A stretch of DNA of 64,000 bases from assembly GCA_944472155.2 (NCBI GenBank), contig OX235272.1:19328354-19392353 (forward strand), in the 5' to 3' direction. Positions 10,864 through 21,710 of this stretch are shown one piece after another (the stretch's first letter is position 1; each line of letters starts with the position of its first letter). Position numbers and translations under genes: made by a program. Origin of the DNA: Trichobilharzia szidati (Eukaryota > Platyhelminthes > Trematoda > Strigeidida > Schistosomatidae). The notes below the pieces were generated by a model. That model worked only from the letters and a program-made list of their open reading frames with translations, made no database searches and had not been told where the DNA came from.

Positions 10864-11423
10864 TCGGTCGGTTTTCGACATAGAACTTTGCACATATGTG
10901 CGGCAGTTCAAGTCGCCACACTTCATGTATCACACAAAGCAAGAGAAGAAAGTAGGAGAAATGCATAATATAGACAGTAAACAGACGTGTGAGACAAAGG
11001 TATAGTAATAACGAAGAACAAAACAGTTTCATTGGAAATCATAAGTTACATGGAGTGGATGCATCTGCGCTAGCCATTGACAACGATTTTGAGCCATGTC
11101 ACCAATTGTTTCCAACCATTGGTTTTTACCGTTTCGAGGACCCCAACCAGGAAGTCTACATCTTCCTACGTGGCTTAGACTAACTGTTGTGGATTTCATT
11201 GACTGGTGCCAAGTTTTCGTTTGACCACAATTAGCTAGCTCTTTTCCAGCCTGACCCTATATCAGCTAGCATTGCCCATTGTTGAGGAAGGCGATGACTA
11301 GACATACGTAGCACATGTCCCAACCATCTCAGTCGATGTAATTTCACAGTGTCGTCGACTGATTTCCCCGCCTTACCTGTTACTCGACGCCTAACCTCAA
11401 TATTGCTCACCTTATTATACCAC
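10864..11423 (-). mobile_element. 5'-truncated RTE-B copy
   Basis: Only the C-terminal domain and 3' UTR are present, breaking off at 11423. The tail at the left end is an expanded tetranucleotide run (CGGT on the plus strand, from about 10856). It has the same in-frame disruptions as the arm at 9479-10038, so it derives from that copy or from a shared source already carrying them. Confidence 0.85.
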
Positions 11424-11834
11424 TTCACGCAGGAGATAGAACTGCTGAATAGTAGCAAATGAGGATAAAATACCTGTAGAGTACTTCCTGATCGTTTTCA
11501 GTGATAGTTTGCTAACTGAGGTCACTTTGTGATCAAATTTGAAGTCAATCAGATCCCTGTAGACTAACATTTAAAAACTCATGGAAAACTCAAGAGACTG
11601 GTCATAACAGAGTTGATCGAATGATTTGGCTAAGTGATAAAATATAAATGGAGTGGTTTGATTAATGTTTAGCTTGTTGTATCTTTTATTCTGCTGATTT
11701 CTCATTGAATTTGAAAGTTTTTTTTGTAAACTTAGAACTTGTACTCAGAATTAGACAAGAACAAAAAGGATTGTAGTAATTCTGTATTCTCAATATAACC
11801 GAAATAATGAAACATCTGGTCAGACAGAAGCAAT
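11424..11834. other. Mostly unassigned; trace of a SINE-A 3' end
   Basis: About 11490-11565 resembles the SINE-A tail (ctaactga...gtcactttgtgatcaaa). Nothing else recognised. Confidence 0.4.
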
Positions 11835-11990
11835 TAGAATAACTTAGTGGTAACGTCTCTGATTGCAGCACTCCATAGCACGAGTTCGAATCCCAGAGGA
11901 GAAAACGGTTCTTTCTAGGTTGTAGATAGTTTCTGATGATGAGTGTCAACAAGCACGAAAATAAGGTCCAATTACCTCCAACCTCCTAAC
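11835..11990 (+). mobile_element. SINE-B copy with degenerate hammerhead
   Basis: A box aacttagtggtaacg, B box AGTTCGAATCCC (about 11882), then CTGATGATGAGTG...GCACGAAA (about 11932-11962). The last block has hammerhead parts but an extra TGA between the catalytic box and stem II. Orientation is opposite to the other SINE-B copies in the window. Confidence 0.65.
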
Positions 11991-12049
11991 AACATTTCAA
12001 AATGCACCATGATGGTGAGCCATTTAGCATGGTGACCATATTGCAAACT

Positions 12050-12260
12050 TGACTGGTGCGACTCAGCGTCGGCAATTTGGAGGTACGATACTCACCAACT
12101 ATCTACAGTGTCCGGGATTTCATTATCGGATGAAGCACTCGTAAGCCTGGAAAAGGAAGAAGTTTAGGCACGAGGTTAGTAACCTCACCGCATGCAAACA
12201 AAATCATGGCTATTGAAACCTCAAAGCCCTTAAGCAGAACTCACAATACATTTAGTTTAT
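12050..12260 (+). mobile_element. SINE-D-like remnant
   Basis: Contains ggcacgaggttagtaacctca and a caaagccctt block that match SINE-D in order, but the head is badly decayed. Moderate certainty only. Confidence 0.4.
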
Positions 12261-12389
12261 ATATTTCTCAAAAAAATTCAGACATGAAGCATTATTGAAA
12301 GTGCAGTTAGCCACTGTCACACAGATAGGAATGATGAAAAGAACTGGAATAATGCATAAAGTCATTATACGGTACTAGTATACTTGATT

Positions 12390-13125
12390 TGAAGACATTA
12401 AATCGTATGATAGAGAAGATTTGTGACTCAGGTGGATGATTTTGATGTGGTTGTGTTCTCTGAGCTGGATAGTTAATTCGCGAAGCTTTCATCGCCCTAC
12501 TAGGCGACATCTTCAGCGAATACTTCTATTCGTTGAAGTGAGCTTTTAGATTTCTCCACGAGTTTATCAGTCACTCCTCCTGGTCAGCTTCAACGTCGTG
12601 ATTGGTTGTTTTTGTGTGTTTTCACACCCTTTAGGCCACTTGTATTGGAACTGAATGTTTCCTTGACTTGAACTTTGGCCCTCTGTGTGTGAGATTTCCC
12701 TCTTATCGGTTGGTAAATTTTGTCTATCTTGATGTGTCTATTGATTGATGATTCACTGGAATGCCAAGCTTCTAAAAATTCTCTATCATTCTTGGTGTTT
12801 CCTCTGTCTAATATTTGAACGTTGTCTCAGTCGAATTGATGTCCGTGGTTGTCTGTATGTAGTGATATGAGGGAATGGATATCATGTATTTTGACGGCTA
12901 GCTTATGTTCGTTATGTTACAATACAAGTAACCTAGAAGGTGTAAAAACAAACAAAAACAACCAATCCCGTCCAAGGTCACCAGGAGAGATGATTAATAA
13001 ACTCGTGGAGAAATCTAAGAGCTCACTTCAACGAATTGAAGTATTCGCTGAAGATGTCGCCTAGTAGGGCGATGAAAGCTTCGCGAATTAACTATCCGGC
13101 TCACAGAACACAACCACATCAAAAA
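12390..13125 (-). mobile_element. PLE group F fold-back copy
   Basis: The middle (about 12930-12640, minus strand) encodes the end of a GIY-YIG protein (HKLAVKIHDIHSLISLHTD, EFLEAWHS, SINRHIKIDKIYQPIR). The 3' end, about 200 bases, occurs twice in opposite orientation, at about 12438-12640 (minus) and 12927-13122 (plus), so both outer ends are the element's 3' end. Each arm carries a hammerhead-like fold (12472-12524 minus, 13041-13090 plus). This matches the inverted pseudo-LTR arrangement known for Penelope elements. Confidence 0.75.
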
Positions 13126-13384
13126 GACATTAATTCGTATTGGGTATATGTACATTTACAAATCAACACATTTGCCTTACACTTTATATCGTACACTTGG
13201 TTATTAATACTCAGTTGACACTAGAAGCTTCAGTAGGTACGTCGAACACTATACATTGAGTAACTTGTGGATATTATTCAATGCATAGGAGATTAATAAA
13301 AGTACGTCCCCTGATTTTAGCCACTGTTAAAAATAGTCAGTCATAATTTGTCTAGGACATTATTAATTGTTCTGAAAACCTCTT

Positions 13385-13650
13385 ACTCAGTACAAGCTGA
13401 AGAAAATGGAGATGGATCGGACACATGGTGAGAGGAGAGGAAACCGTTGGGTGACATCGCTTGCCTAGCCTCCGAGTGGCACCCAAGTGGGTCAAGGTTG
13501 ACGTGGAGATCGTGTGTAAAGGAGACGAAAGCATATAGACAATCGTCAGGTTACCTAAGGAGGACTATAGAAGGCATGACAAAATGGGGAAGTTCTGCTG
13601 AATCCCTATGTTTCACTCGGAACGCAAACGAATAATGATAATAATAGTGT
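13385..13650 (+). mobile_element. RTE-A 3' end fragment
   Basis: Encodes ENGDGSDTW, then KPLGDIACLASEWHPSGS and the last residues SSAESLCFTRN of the RTE-A C-terminus, ending in ataatgataataata. 5'-truncated and frameshifted. Confidence 0.7.
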
Positions 13651-13837
13651 TTGTGAAATCCTAGTCAGTTAAGGAATGCAAGTTTGAATTCCCTACAGGG
13701 CATGAGTTAGTCTCAAGACAACACGAATGTATTTAGTGAGGCAAGAAAATAAAATGTACTGAGGTTAAGAATAATGATTATGAGCATACACTTTTAATTT
13801 GTCCCATTTTTTTCTGAAAATTTCTCTAAGATAGCGG

Positions 13838-14800
13838 GAAATGTCAGTCACCTGGAATATGAACATAAAACATTCAGTCAGAATTAAGTGTTATTCACTA
13901 AATTGTAACCTGCCAATTGGATTGACTAAACGTACGGAAAAGCGTACACAAGCCATCCATTCTAACTTATTGAAAAGTCTCAAAGCTACAGAGACAAGAC
14001 GCAAGTTTCCAGAAGATCCCACCAAATATGTGTTCCTTTATTCTTCAGTAACGTTATCTTCCATACAATTGGAGGCCTTGTCTGTCGGGCCAAGATTTTG
14101 CGACATGAACTCAAACATAAGCAAGCTCAATACTTATGTCGAGTTTGAAAATTTGATCAATCAGACTACTGGTCTTGTCCCAACTTCCGAAGAAGAATTC
14201 GAACATTTTAAGTCTACTATTCTAGACTCCTGTCAACAGTATCTCAATACAAAGTCCAAGTTCAACAGTCTTTTGACCAAAGAGCATAGAGAACAACTCA
14301 ACCAACTGAGGTAGAACAAAGAATTGCTTATCACACGCCCTGACAAAGGTATAGGCATAGTCTTAATGGATAGAAAAGATTATATTTAATAAAATGGTGG
14401 CGATTCTCTCAGAAAACAACAAGTTCTCAGTATTCAAAAAAGAGAAAGACAAAACCAAGGCAACGGAAAAACAGCTGACTGAGATCTTGAGAAAGCTAAA
14501 AACTGATCAAGTTATCTCTGAAAATGTCTTTGAGAGCATTCGACCTACAGGTTCAATAATACCCCGACTATACGGATTGCCAAAAACTCATAAACAGGGT
14601 CTTCCACTGCGCCCTATTTTGGACATATCGGGATCTCCGTATTATCCAATAGCGAAATGGCTAGCAGAACTCCTACAACCTGTTAGAGAACGAATTTCAA
14701 AACATTCTTTTCGAGATACTTTTGAATTCATCGATTGTATCAATGATGTTAAAGTGGTAGACAAACGCATGGTTTCCCTATCACTGAGACGATTTGTTTT
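13838..14800 (+). pseudogene. PLE-1 N-terminal and RT fingers region
   Basis: First part of the most complete PLE protein in the window. The frame from 13841 contains the LEALSVGPRFC block near residue 78 and, after an in-frame TAG at about 14312, ITRPDKGIGIVLMDRKDYI. A single extra T near 14390 shifts the frame into 14394-14831, which carries RPTGSIIPRLYGLPKTHKQG and LPLRPILDISGSPYYPIAKW. At about 14775-14800 the expected motif A (SFDVxSLFT) is deleted, removing a catalytic aspartate. Confidence 0.85.
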
Positions 14801-14812
14801 CTATGCAAATAC

Positions 14813-15967
14813 TTGGAAGAAAACAACCTGAATATTGGAATACCTACCACCAAGCTAAAAGAACTCCTACTCAAATGCACCCTAAATGTCCAGTTCACAT
14901 TCAATAGACAACAAGATGGCGTGGCGATGGGATCACCTTTGGGTCCAGTGCTGGCTGATATTTTCATGGCAAGTTTGGAAAACGGTCCGCTGAAAGCAAC
15001 CATCGATAAATCCTTCTTATACAAAAGGTATGTTGATGATAATTTTGCCATCTGCGATAACAAATGTGATCAAAATATTGTTCTTCAAGTTTTCAATATT
15101 TGCCACCCCGCCATCAAATTTACAATCGAAGTAGAAACCAAAGAGACAATCTCCTTTCTGGACGTTCGTATAAGTAAGAAGACCGATGGTACCTTGAACA
15201 GATCAGTACACAGAAAACCTACGTGGAACGGTCAGTTGACAAACTTCTACATTTGGGTACCAATAAGTCGCAAACGAAACTTGATAATATCACTGGCGAG
15301 TAGAATCCGAAAAATCTGCAGTCCTGAATCAATAGAGGAAGAGATCGCCCTCTTAAGGAAGACACTGCTCGAGAATGACTACCCACCTCGTTTTATAGAC
15401 AAGCATATCAAGCCGGAGACTTACAAAGAACAACCCATTACAGTGCAGAAGAAGATGGTCTACATGAATGTACCCTTCAAAGGTGACCTTCTGGCTCACA
15501 CCTTGAAGAAGAGGGTATCTACTGCTCTCAGAAGGACATTCTTCGCTGCCACACTACGACTGACATGTTCCTCCCGGCCATTGTTCTTCAACTACTCTAA
15601 AGATAAACTATCGCATTTGACCACTTCCATGTGTATCTACCGATTCACCTGCTCTCGCGGAGCGAGGTATATAGGTCGTTCGATTCGAGTTTTATCTAAA
15701 AGAGTTCAAGAACACTATCCCGCCTGGCTACGGAAAGGTAATAACGGAGCAATAAGCAGCGCCATTATTGAGCATATACTCAACACTGGTCATTCGATTT
15801 GCAAGGAGAAGTCGTTCAAAGTCATCTATAAAGTCAAAAGAAGCTTTCCAAAATCGACAAGCTTCCGTATACTTTGTATTGCCGAAGCCTTAGCGATTTG
15901 GATAGAAAAGCCTGATTTATGCACACAGAAGAAACTTCTCCACCCTCTCCTACTACCGTGGGTTTAA
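14813..15967 (+). pseudogene. PLE-1 RT palm/thumb plus GIY-YIG endonuclease (384 codons)
   Basis: Continuous C-terminal two-thirds of PLE-1. Motif B is DGVAMGSPLGPVLADIFM (about residue 36), motif C KRYVDDNFAICD (about 68), then ETISFLDVRI and SVHRKPTWNG in the thumb, NDYPPRFIDKHI, and a GIY-YIG domain starting CIYRFTCSRGARYIGRS (about 277) with the catalytic-type Arg and downstream EH. The tail is LAIWIEKPDLCTQKKLLHPL. Known PLE biology predicts an RT with its own nuclease that primes at nicked DNA. The coding start is set by the upstream deletion, not by a real initiator. Confidence 0.9.
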
Positions 15968-16400
15968 TTTCAAGTTTATCTGTCATCAACATTTTGTTAT
16001 CAAATTTTTGTTGTTGCAATTTTCGTATAATAATTTTTTGTAACTAACCCATTCAATCTTTTCACCTATTATCTAGTTTATTTTCATAATTGTCTCCATA
16101 CTTCTTCACTAACATCTAATCTTTCTAAACATGTCTATATTACGTAAACCTACTCACATCTTACCAATCTTCACCCCAATTAGTTACAACTTTGATTATT
16201 AATCACACATTTTAATTTCTTAATTATTTTGATGATGTAATCAACAACCCACACTAACTGTTATTTTGATTTTGACAAACCTAATGTACACACACACACA
16301 CAAAATTAATTGTATATATTTGCGACTGTACAACTAAGTGAGTGAATTCGCCGAAAAGAGACTCTTCGCTGAACTAATTTGTTCTTATTTAAACGTTTTC
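15968..16400 (+). mobile_element. PLE-1 3' UTR and terminal repeat
   Basis: AT-rich 3' UTR ending in a CA-repeat and a segment at about 16320-16400 (cgactgtacaactaag...gaattcgccgaaaagagactcttcgctga) that also forms both ends of PLE-2 at 50345-50440 and 51775-51855. GAAAAGAGACTCTTC is a hammerhead-like stem III with a C cleavage position, but no good catalytic box precedes it. Confidence 0.65.
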
Positions 16401-16554
16401 AGTTCGCGCCTGGAACTGTCGTGCGTTTTCCAGTGTTTTACTAACTTCCTTCAAGATCAGCCAATCCCCCACTTATCAGGTGTTGTTTTTCAAGGATCCA
16501 ACTAAATTACAGGTTTGGCTACGAACTGAAATAATTCAGAAAAAAAGAGAGAAA

Positions 16555-16960
16555 TCAAGGAGTGCTGGGCAGCTGTTTCATCTCATTTTGAGATTCTTCA
16601 ACAGTACGCACCCATTGGGGCTTGAACTCAGAGCCTTCTAGTTACAAGGTCCATTGAGTCACTGGGACCTGATCCAATGGCCCATGAATCCCGGTTTTCG
16701 CTATTTCAAGATATATGTAGCCCAACCGCAAGATACTTTCACTGGCAGAAGTTGGAAGTCATTAGCCACTGGAACTGGATCATTCTACAATTTGGCTTTG
16801 TAACCTGAATTTCCTGAGTTCGAAACACGGTAGGTGTATACTGATAAAGAGTCCCAAACTAGAACGAGATGTCTGACTAGGATTTGTTAGTTTTTTGAAG
16901 GTTCTTTAACTGATATCACCTTGTGATCAGACATGTAATCCATCGTTTGTCGTCTGAAAA
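16555..16960. mobile_element. Two diverged SINE-A copies, head to head
   Basis: Minus-strand copy at 16555-16695 (gcagctgtttcat, then acgcaccca, a decayed B box and ccactgggacc) and plus-strand copy at about 16745-16960 (gtaacctgaat, gagttcgaaac, actgataaagagtcccaaactag). Both are old. Their arrangement is an inverted pair with about 50 bases between. Confidence 0.6.
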
Positions 16961-17019
16961 ATTGAAGACATTTCATTGTATATTCCGTCAGGAATCGACG
17001 TCTGTAAGGGAATCATTGG

Positions 17020-17340
17020 AAACCTGAGACCGTGGGTGAACTGCTTCCTCCTAGGTAGGGCTTCATCTTCAATACTCACCCATAAACTTACAAGGGATCG
17101 AACCCAGGATACTGAGGTTTCCAGAGGAGTGTGTTGACCGTTCAGCCAATGAGTGGGAATTCAGTGGCTCATAAAATCTATCTTCTGTCAGTTCATGATG
17201 CAGAGCTGTCTTCCGTCCCTGAGCATCCGCTTTACAGTGAGCTTTGCAGTTATCACCCACAGGGCTGATTTGAAAAGTACTTACCTGGTAACGTGAAAAC
17301 CCGGACTTCAATCCCAAATGTGGTCATTAGTCTACCCTAC
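17020..17340 (-). mobile_element. SINE-A-like tRNA-headed repeat, diverged
   Basis: The minus strand carries TGGCTGAACGGTCAACACACT and a B box GGTTCGATCCC (about 17094-17104), followed by a TGAGTATTGAAGATGAAGCCC block. The upstream head extension (ttcatgatgcagagctgtc) parallels the full-length SINE-A copy at 21115-21490. Confidence 0.55.
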
Positions 17341-18029
17341 CGAAGAGTTCTGTAAGAGGACGAAACCAATATCCAGTACTTTCTTGTGGTTTTTAATAAT
17401 TTTCTCAATAATATGCTGGTTGTTGATGAAATCTACATTGAGATTGATCGAAATTCTTACAAAAACTTGAGATATGAACTCAGGAAATTCATTAACACAG
17501 AGATTTCTTGTGAGATATGAAACTGAAACAGTTGTTTTTTTACCAACTAGGTGTCACTCACAATACGATTGTTTCTTTGATGAACAGATCTTCAGTAGGT
17601 GATTGGTATATTATTTATTAATTGCTGCCTGTTTAGAGTTCTCAGACAAGTATAAGTATCCGCAAAACATTGCGACGAATTTTATTCTTTTTTTTTTCTC
17701 ACACCGATTCGCAAAACTGAATTTTGATTTTCTAGGTGTGAGGTAACATACTTAATACTTGCTAGTGTAGTTTTTTTTTAAAAATCAACTGAGAAGAATA
17801 TCTTAAACTGCATCTGTTATGTAGCATACCTTTAGAAAACAAGAGTATTATGGACTGAAAGTCACTAAAACACTGAGCTTCCTGATATAACTTATAACAT
17901 ATAGACTGTTGTCTGTTACTCACTTATTGTTATACAGACCATGCTGAACAGTCAGCAGGTAAGACTGGTTTGTTCCGGTGAGAAGATTTATTGTTTTAGA
18001 CAAAAGATACATCTTTCACCAGTTCGTTC
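17341..18029. other. No recognisable feature
   Basis: AT-rich with several homopolymer runs. No ORF or repeat family assigned. Confidence 0.5.
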
Positions 18030-18296
18030 GTAGTCTGTCTGTCTGTTTTCGACATAGAACTTTGCACATATGTGTGGCTGCTCAAGTCGCCACACTCCAT
18101 GTAGCACACAAAGCAAGAGAAGAAAGTAGGAGAAATGCATATTAGAAACAGTAAACAGAGGTGTGAGACAAAGGAATAGTAATAACGAAGAACAAAACAG
18201 TTTAATTGGAAATCATAAGTCACAAGGAGTGGATGCATCTGCGCCAGCCATTGAGAACGATTTTGAGCCATGTCACCAATTGTTTCCAACCACTGG
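18030..18296 (-). mobile_element. RTE-B 3' end, truncated
   Basis: Matches the last 260 bases of RTE-B (HPLLVTYDFQ-type tail, then the acacatatgtgcaaag UTR block). The 3' tail, at the left, is a short ACAG tetranucleotide run (gtctgtctgtctg on the plus strand). Confidence 0.75.
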
Positions 18297-18980
18297 CTGG
18301 CTGGATTCAGCATAGAACTTGGCACGGAAGTGCAGCAGTTCGAGTTGCCACGTTCCAAATACCACACAAAGGTAGACAAGAAAATGATTGAAGAGAATCA
18401 ATAGAGTTTTGACAAGTATAAGAGTGAAACAGAATGAGTAATGATAGAAAGGAATATGAGACTGAATATAACAGAGACCGAATACATCTGCGTAAGCCAT
18501 TGACAATGATTTTGAGCAATGTCACCTAGTGTCTCCAGCCATTGATTCTTAGAGTCTCGAGGGACCCAATCCAGAAGTCTGCATCTCCCTACCTGACTTG
18601 ACTCAGTTTAACTGTCAGGGATTTCATGGATTGATTGATACCATGTTTTTGTTTGGCCACCACTTACTCTTTTCCAACATGCACCTATATCAGCTAGTAA
18701 TGCCCGTCGGGGTGAGGGAGGTGATGGTTAGGCATTCGCAGCACGTGACCTAGCCATCTCAATCTATGTAACTTTATAGCCTCTTCGATTGATTTTCCCT
18801 ATTTGCCCAACACTACGCCTAACGTCAACATTACTTACCTTATTATACCACCTAACGTGAGAAAGAGATCGTAGACATCTATGATCAAAAACAGTCAACC
18901 TTTTCATGTCCGCAACTCGTATTGGCCATGTTTCAGAGCCATAGAGAAGGACTGAGCGAACTGCTTTCGTTCGATGGGAT
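18297..18980 (-). mobile_element. Second RTE-B 3' end, diverged
   Basis: Starts with its own tetranucleotide tail (ggctggctggattc) directly against the previous copy, so two insertions lie nose to tail in the same orientation. It extends further 5' into the LRWLGHVLRM region (about 18720-18790) and the cluster near 18850-18960 (SLLYGSETW-like). It is more diverged from the 6291-10036 copy than the 10864-11423 arm. Confidence 0.75.
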
Positions 18981-18989
18981 TTATTTGGT

Positions 18990-19230
18990 TTCAGTTTTGA
19001 TCATCGATTGATGTCAGTTAGGGAACCACTGGTTGATGGTCAGTGACCTTTGCTTCGTAACCTGAAGATCCTAGGTTCGATCCCCGGTGGGGTTGTAGGT
19101 GTGTACTACTTAAGAGTCGTAGACTAGGAAGAAATAACTGTCCAGTAGGCCCTGGTTATCACCGGTGCTCCAACTAACATAAGTCTGTGATCGAACTTGA
19201 CAAGATACATCAGATAAATACATTACCAAT
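18990..19230 (+). mobile_element. SINE-A diverged copy
   Basis: B box GGTTCGATCCC at about 19074-19084, then gtgtactacttaagagtcgtagactagg, ctgtccagtag and the gtctgtgatcgaac tail. The catalytic hammerhead box is lost. Confidence 0.6.
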
Positions 19231-19880
19231 AACTAACCAGATTGGTTGTATAAGGTGGAAAATCAAAGGTAATCCAACCAAATTATGTTGAAATCTTCTA
19301 TCTCAGGAACCAGTGACTAAAATCGTCCATTGTGGTTTTGTGGTGAGAGCTGTCTACTAGCCAAATTGGTAGACAGTAATTTACGTCAATGTTTACGTTC
19401 TCAAGATTTGTCATGAGAAAATATAAACAAAGACTGATTCAAAACCGACCACAGCAGACTTTGCGTAGGCGGATACAGTTAACATATAGATGATCTGACA
19501 TTCAAGAAACAGTCACAAATAGATGAAAGATTAACTTTACGTGAGAAACAACCAGTAGGAAGACTGTGTTTGTTCGCTTAACTAATCTATAATAATGTAC
19601 ATGAAAATATATAAATATGCTTTGATTTCCTTAATAAACGATCTGTTGCCTGACCCTTGTCTTCTGTTGTTACAGTTTAGTCTACTCTAAGTCTTCGCCA
19701 ACTAGTTTAAGATCAAGCAAAATTATGGGTATATAAGTATGTAACAGTACATTCAGTTCAGTGTTTCCAAAATCAATAACTACCATTCTAGGAATGACAT
19801 CACCAGGTTTACTACATTACTCAAATAACTCCTTAAAGTGAATATACTAGACAAGATGTGTTTCTTCAATTCATTTTGAA
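19231..19880. other. No clear feature
   Basis: No repeat family assigned. About 19600-19680 shares a weak TATAAATATG plus cttgtcttct pattern with 5800-5880, perhaps two solo-LTR remnants. Confidence 0.4.
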
Positions 19881-20029
19881 TTTTCTTATTGACTGATTGG
19901 ACCAAAGTGGTCGGCCTCAAGTTGAAATGTCGGCTCCTTGTGCAGATGCTTCAATGATGTCTGATGATTTAACCTGAAGTGAATTGGTGGATGGTGACAA
20001 GCAGTAGAATCCAAGATTTATTATTTATT

Positions 20030-20224
20030 TTATTTTATTATTTTGATTACAGCTTGATTCCACACCGTATTTTTAGGTACAGGTATGGAATTTTCAGCAT
20101 GGATATCGCTAGCCCAAATTTTGCAGGCCGACCATAGATATCGGGTGTGCGCCGGCAGGGGGTCGAACCCCGGACCATATGCATGATCGGCGAGAGTCCT
20201 AACCACTGTGCCACCGACCCATTT
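20030..20224 (-). mobile_element. SINE-C copy
   Basis: The minus strand reads TGGCACAGTGGTTAGGACTC (A box) and GGTTCGACCCCC (B box), a tRNA-like pol III promoter. It ends with GTGTGGAATCAAGCTGTAA and an A-rich tail. Very similar copies lie at 21960-22155 and 36650-36848. It interrupts sequence related to the Smα-like unit on both sides. Confidence 0.75.
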
Positions 20225-20455
20225 CGTCTTGTTTAAGACTGACTCGTCAGATGGATTTGCCTGCATTACCCAGTGAGTGATGGCGATTCCACGGAGACTT
20301 GGGCCCAGTAACCAAAGTTTCAAGCGTCAAAGCATTATCCGCTAGGCATATCAACCTGGGGAATGCACGTACATTCGGGCGATGAGTTCAAAGTAGGACG
20401 AAATGCCCATCCTGTGATTCCACTGCTAGTCACCATCCACCAGTTTTCTTCAAGA
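20225..20455 (+). mobile_element. Smα-like repeat unit
   Basis: The 3' part (from about 20370) follows, block by block, the hammerhead-bearing end of the schistosome Smα repeat as I recall it: a GTACAT box, GATGAG, a TAGGACGAAATG box, a CCTG box and gattccactgcta...caccatccacc. The last block reappears inverted at about 19985-20013. Identification rests on memory of the family, not on a search. Confidence 0.6.
20369..20427 (+). ncRNA. Degenerate Smα hammerhead ribozyme
   Basis: Stem II region gttcaaagtaggac, then GAAAT and a CCTG stem I strand are recognisable. The catalytic box is GCGATGA instead of CUGAUGA: C3 and U4 are both changed, and C3 pairs with G8 in the active site of known structures. 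Self-cleavage is therefore unlikely. Confidence 0.55.
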
Positions 20456-20544
20456 TATTTTTCTCTTGTGTAATCAAGTCAAGTAGTGTGCTTAGTTAAA
20501 ACAATACATTACAATGCACAGTACGATGAACGATAAAATAGAGA

Positions 20545-21112
20545 AACCGATGGGTCAGAAACTTTACTTTGAAGATAGTTTGTATGAAGAATTGGACTTC
20601 TTTGGAGAGCAGTTGTCGGAAAAAAGGTATCCAAAGAATTTCATGAGTTAATACCCAAGAAAAGAAAGGCATGCAAAGAATGCTACAACAGTCGAGTTAA
20701 AATAATGGTTTATCGCATGAAATGAATCAGAACCTAATAATCGACTTTGCTATATCTTATCCATAACGTAAAATAGTGTGGGTTTACAGCATTATTTTGT
20801 GCTGTTTATCAACACACAGAGTAGACAGGCATATATTATAATTCACTTCCAAATGTACTTCTGAATTTCAGTGTACGTGCCAGAGTAAGTACATTGGAAG
20901 GACAGAAAGAGGAGCATCAAACTTTTACTCTGAATATATTCCATAACGACTGACTGAGACTGAAATGTTCTCAGTCCCTTATCAGCGCAATTGCTTAATA
21001 TCTAATCAATCAGAAACACAAAGTGACAATTCTGACTGCATTTATCAATCGTACTTCACATCGTTTCGCTGAATGTATTGCTATCAAGCTACTCAAATCA
21101 AATCTATTTATT
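20545..21112 (+). mobile_element. PLE fragment (thumb to GIY-YIG), decayed
   Basis: Broken frames give YEELDFFGEQLSEKRYPKNF (thumb, about 20582-20645) and FQCTCQSKYIGRTERG (GIY-YIG start, about 20868-20920), then RFAECIAIKLLKSN-like tail sequence. It is closest to PLE-4 in motif wording. It lacks RT motifs A to C. Confidence 0.65.
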
Positions 21113-21114
21113 TT

Positions 21115-21490
21115 CAAGTATTGATTTGTAGGGATTTTTGTTTGGTTGGATGGAGGATTTCACCATGAGCTAACATAAGTTAGAGAACCATTGGAAGCCC
21201 TAGGAGTACAAGATGGCTGTTTCGTCCTAGTTTGGAACTCTTCATCAGTACGCACTCACCGGGATTCGAACCCAGGACCTTCTGGTTACAAGACGAGCTC
21301 GTAGACCATTGAGCCACTGGGACCCGATTTAATGGCCCATGAATTCTAACTTCTGCCAATTCACGACATAGTGCGACCATTTCTCAATGTCTTCTTTGAT
21401 GAGTTACTGCCTTATCTTCAACCTGCTGTACCCTACTGGTCACGGCTTCCCACTGGAACCTCAGGTTAATTGCCTGAATAGGACCAGTCA
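21115..21490 (-). mobile_element. SINE-A, near full length
   Basis: Minus strand, 5' to 3': a head extension (about 21490-21345), A box AGTGGCTCAATGGTC, B box GGTTCGAATCCC (about 21255), then the hammerhead-derived block CTGATGAAGAG...AGGACGAAAC (about 21222-21252) and a tail matching the copy at 58141-58275. There are no long poly(A) or coding sequences. It is useful as a family reference with 57830-58275. Confidence 0.75.
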
Positions 21491-21710
21491 CTAGTCACCC
21501 TTGGACGTCCCATTCGCCGCTTCCCTTTCGGGTTCCACTCGAGCAATGGCCTGACGTGCGATGTCACCCAGCGGCCTCCTCAGCGAGTGTCCAATCCATC
21601 TCCACTTTCTCCTGCATATTTGTTGGGTGGTTGGTTCTTGTCTCGTTTGTCTGTTCCCATAGTTCCTTGTGGGTGATTCTTTCCGGCCATCTGATCTTGA
21701 GTGTAGAACG
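21491..21710 (-). mobile_element. RTE-A C-terminal fragment
   Basis: Encodes LKIRWPERITHKELWEQTNE and GHSLRRPLGDIARQ-type sequence. Truncated on both sides, with no AAT tail. It lies directly against the SINE-A head. Confidence 0.7.

Larger units (their letters stand above)
9479..11423. repeat. Inverted repeat, two 560-bp arms (RTE-B 3' ends)
   Basis: Arms 9479-10038 and 10864-11423 have the same length (560 bases) and look nearly identical by eye; two encoded stretches of 64 and 56 residues are the same in both arms. The spacer is 825 bases. Each arm is the 3' end of RTE-B with its tail pointing inward. The right arm is either a very young 5'-truncated insertion or an inverted duplication. 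Confidence 0.85.

Noticed and set aside
14813..15967. PLE-1 or RTE-A open segments as active genes
   Set aside because: PLE-1 lacks motif A and has a stop and a T insertion upstream. The RTE-A copy at 1406 lacks its endonuclease and is frameshifted. None can encode a full protein.
16320..16400. PLE-1/PLE-2 terminal repeat as an intact hammerhead
   Set aside because: GAAA, stem III and the cleavage C are visible, but I find neither a CTGATGA-like box nor a matching stem I strand, so it is treated as a relic only.
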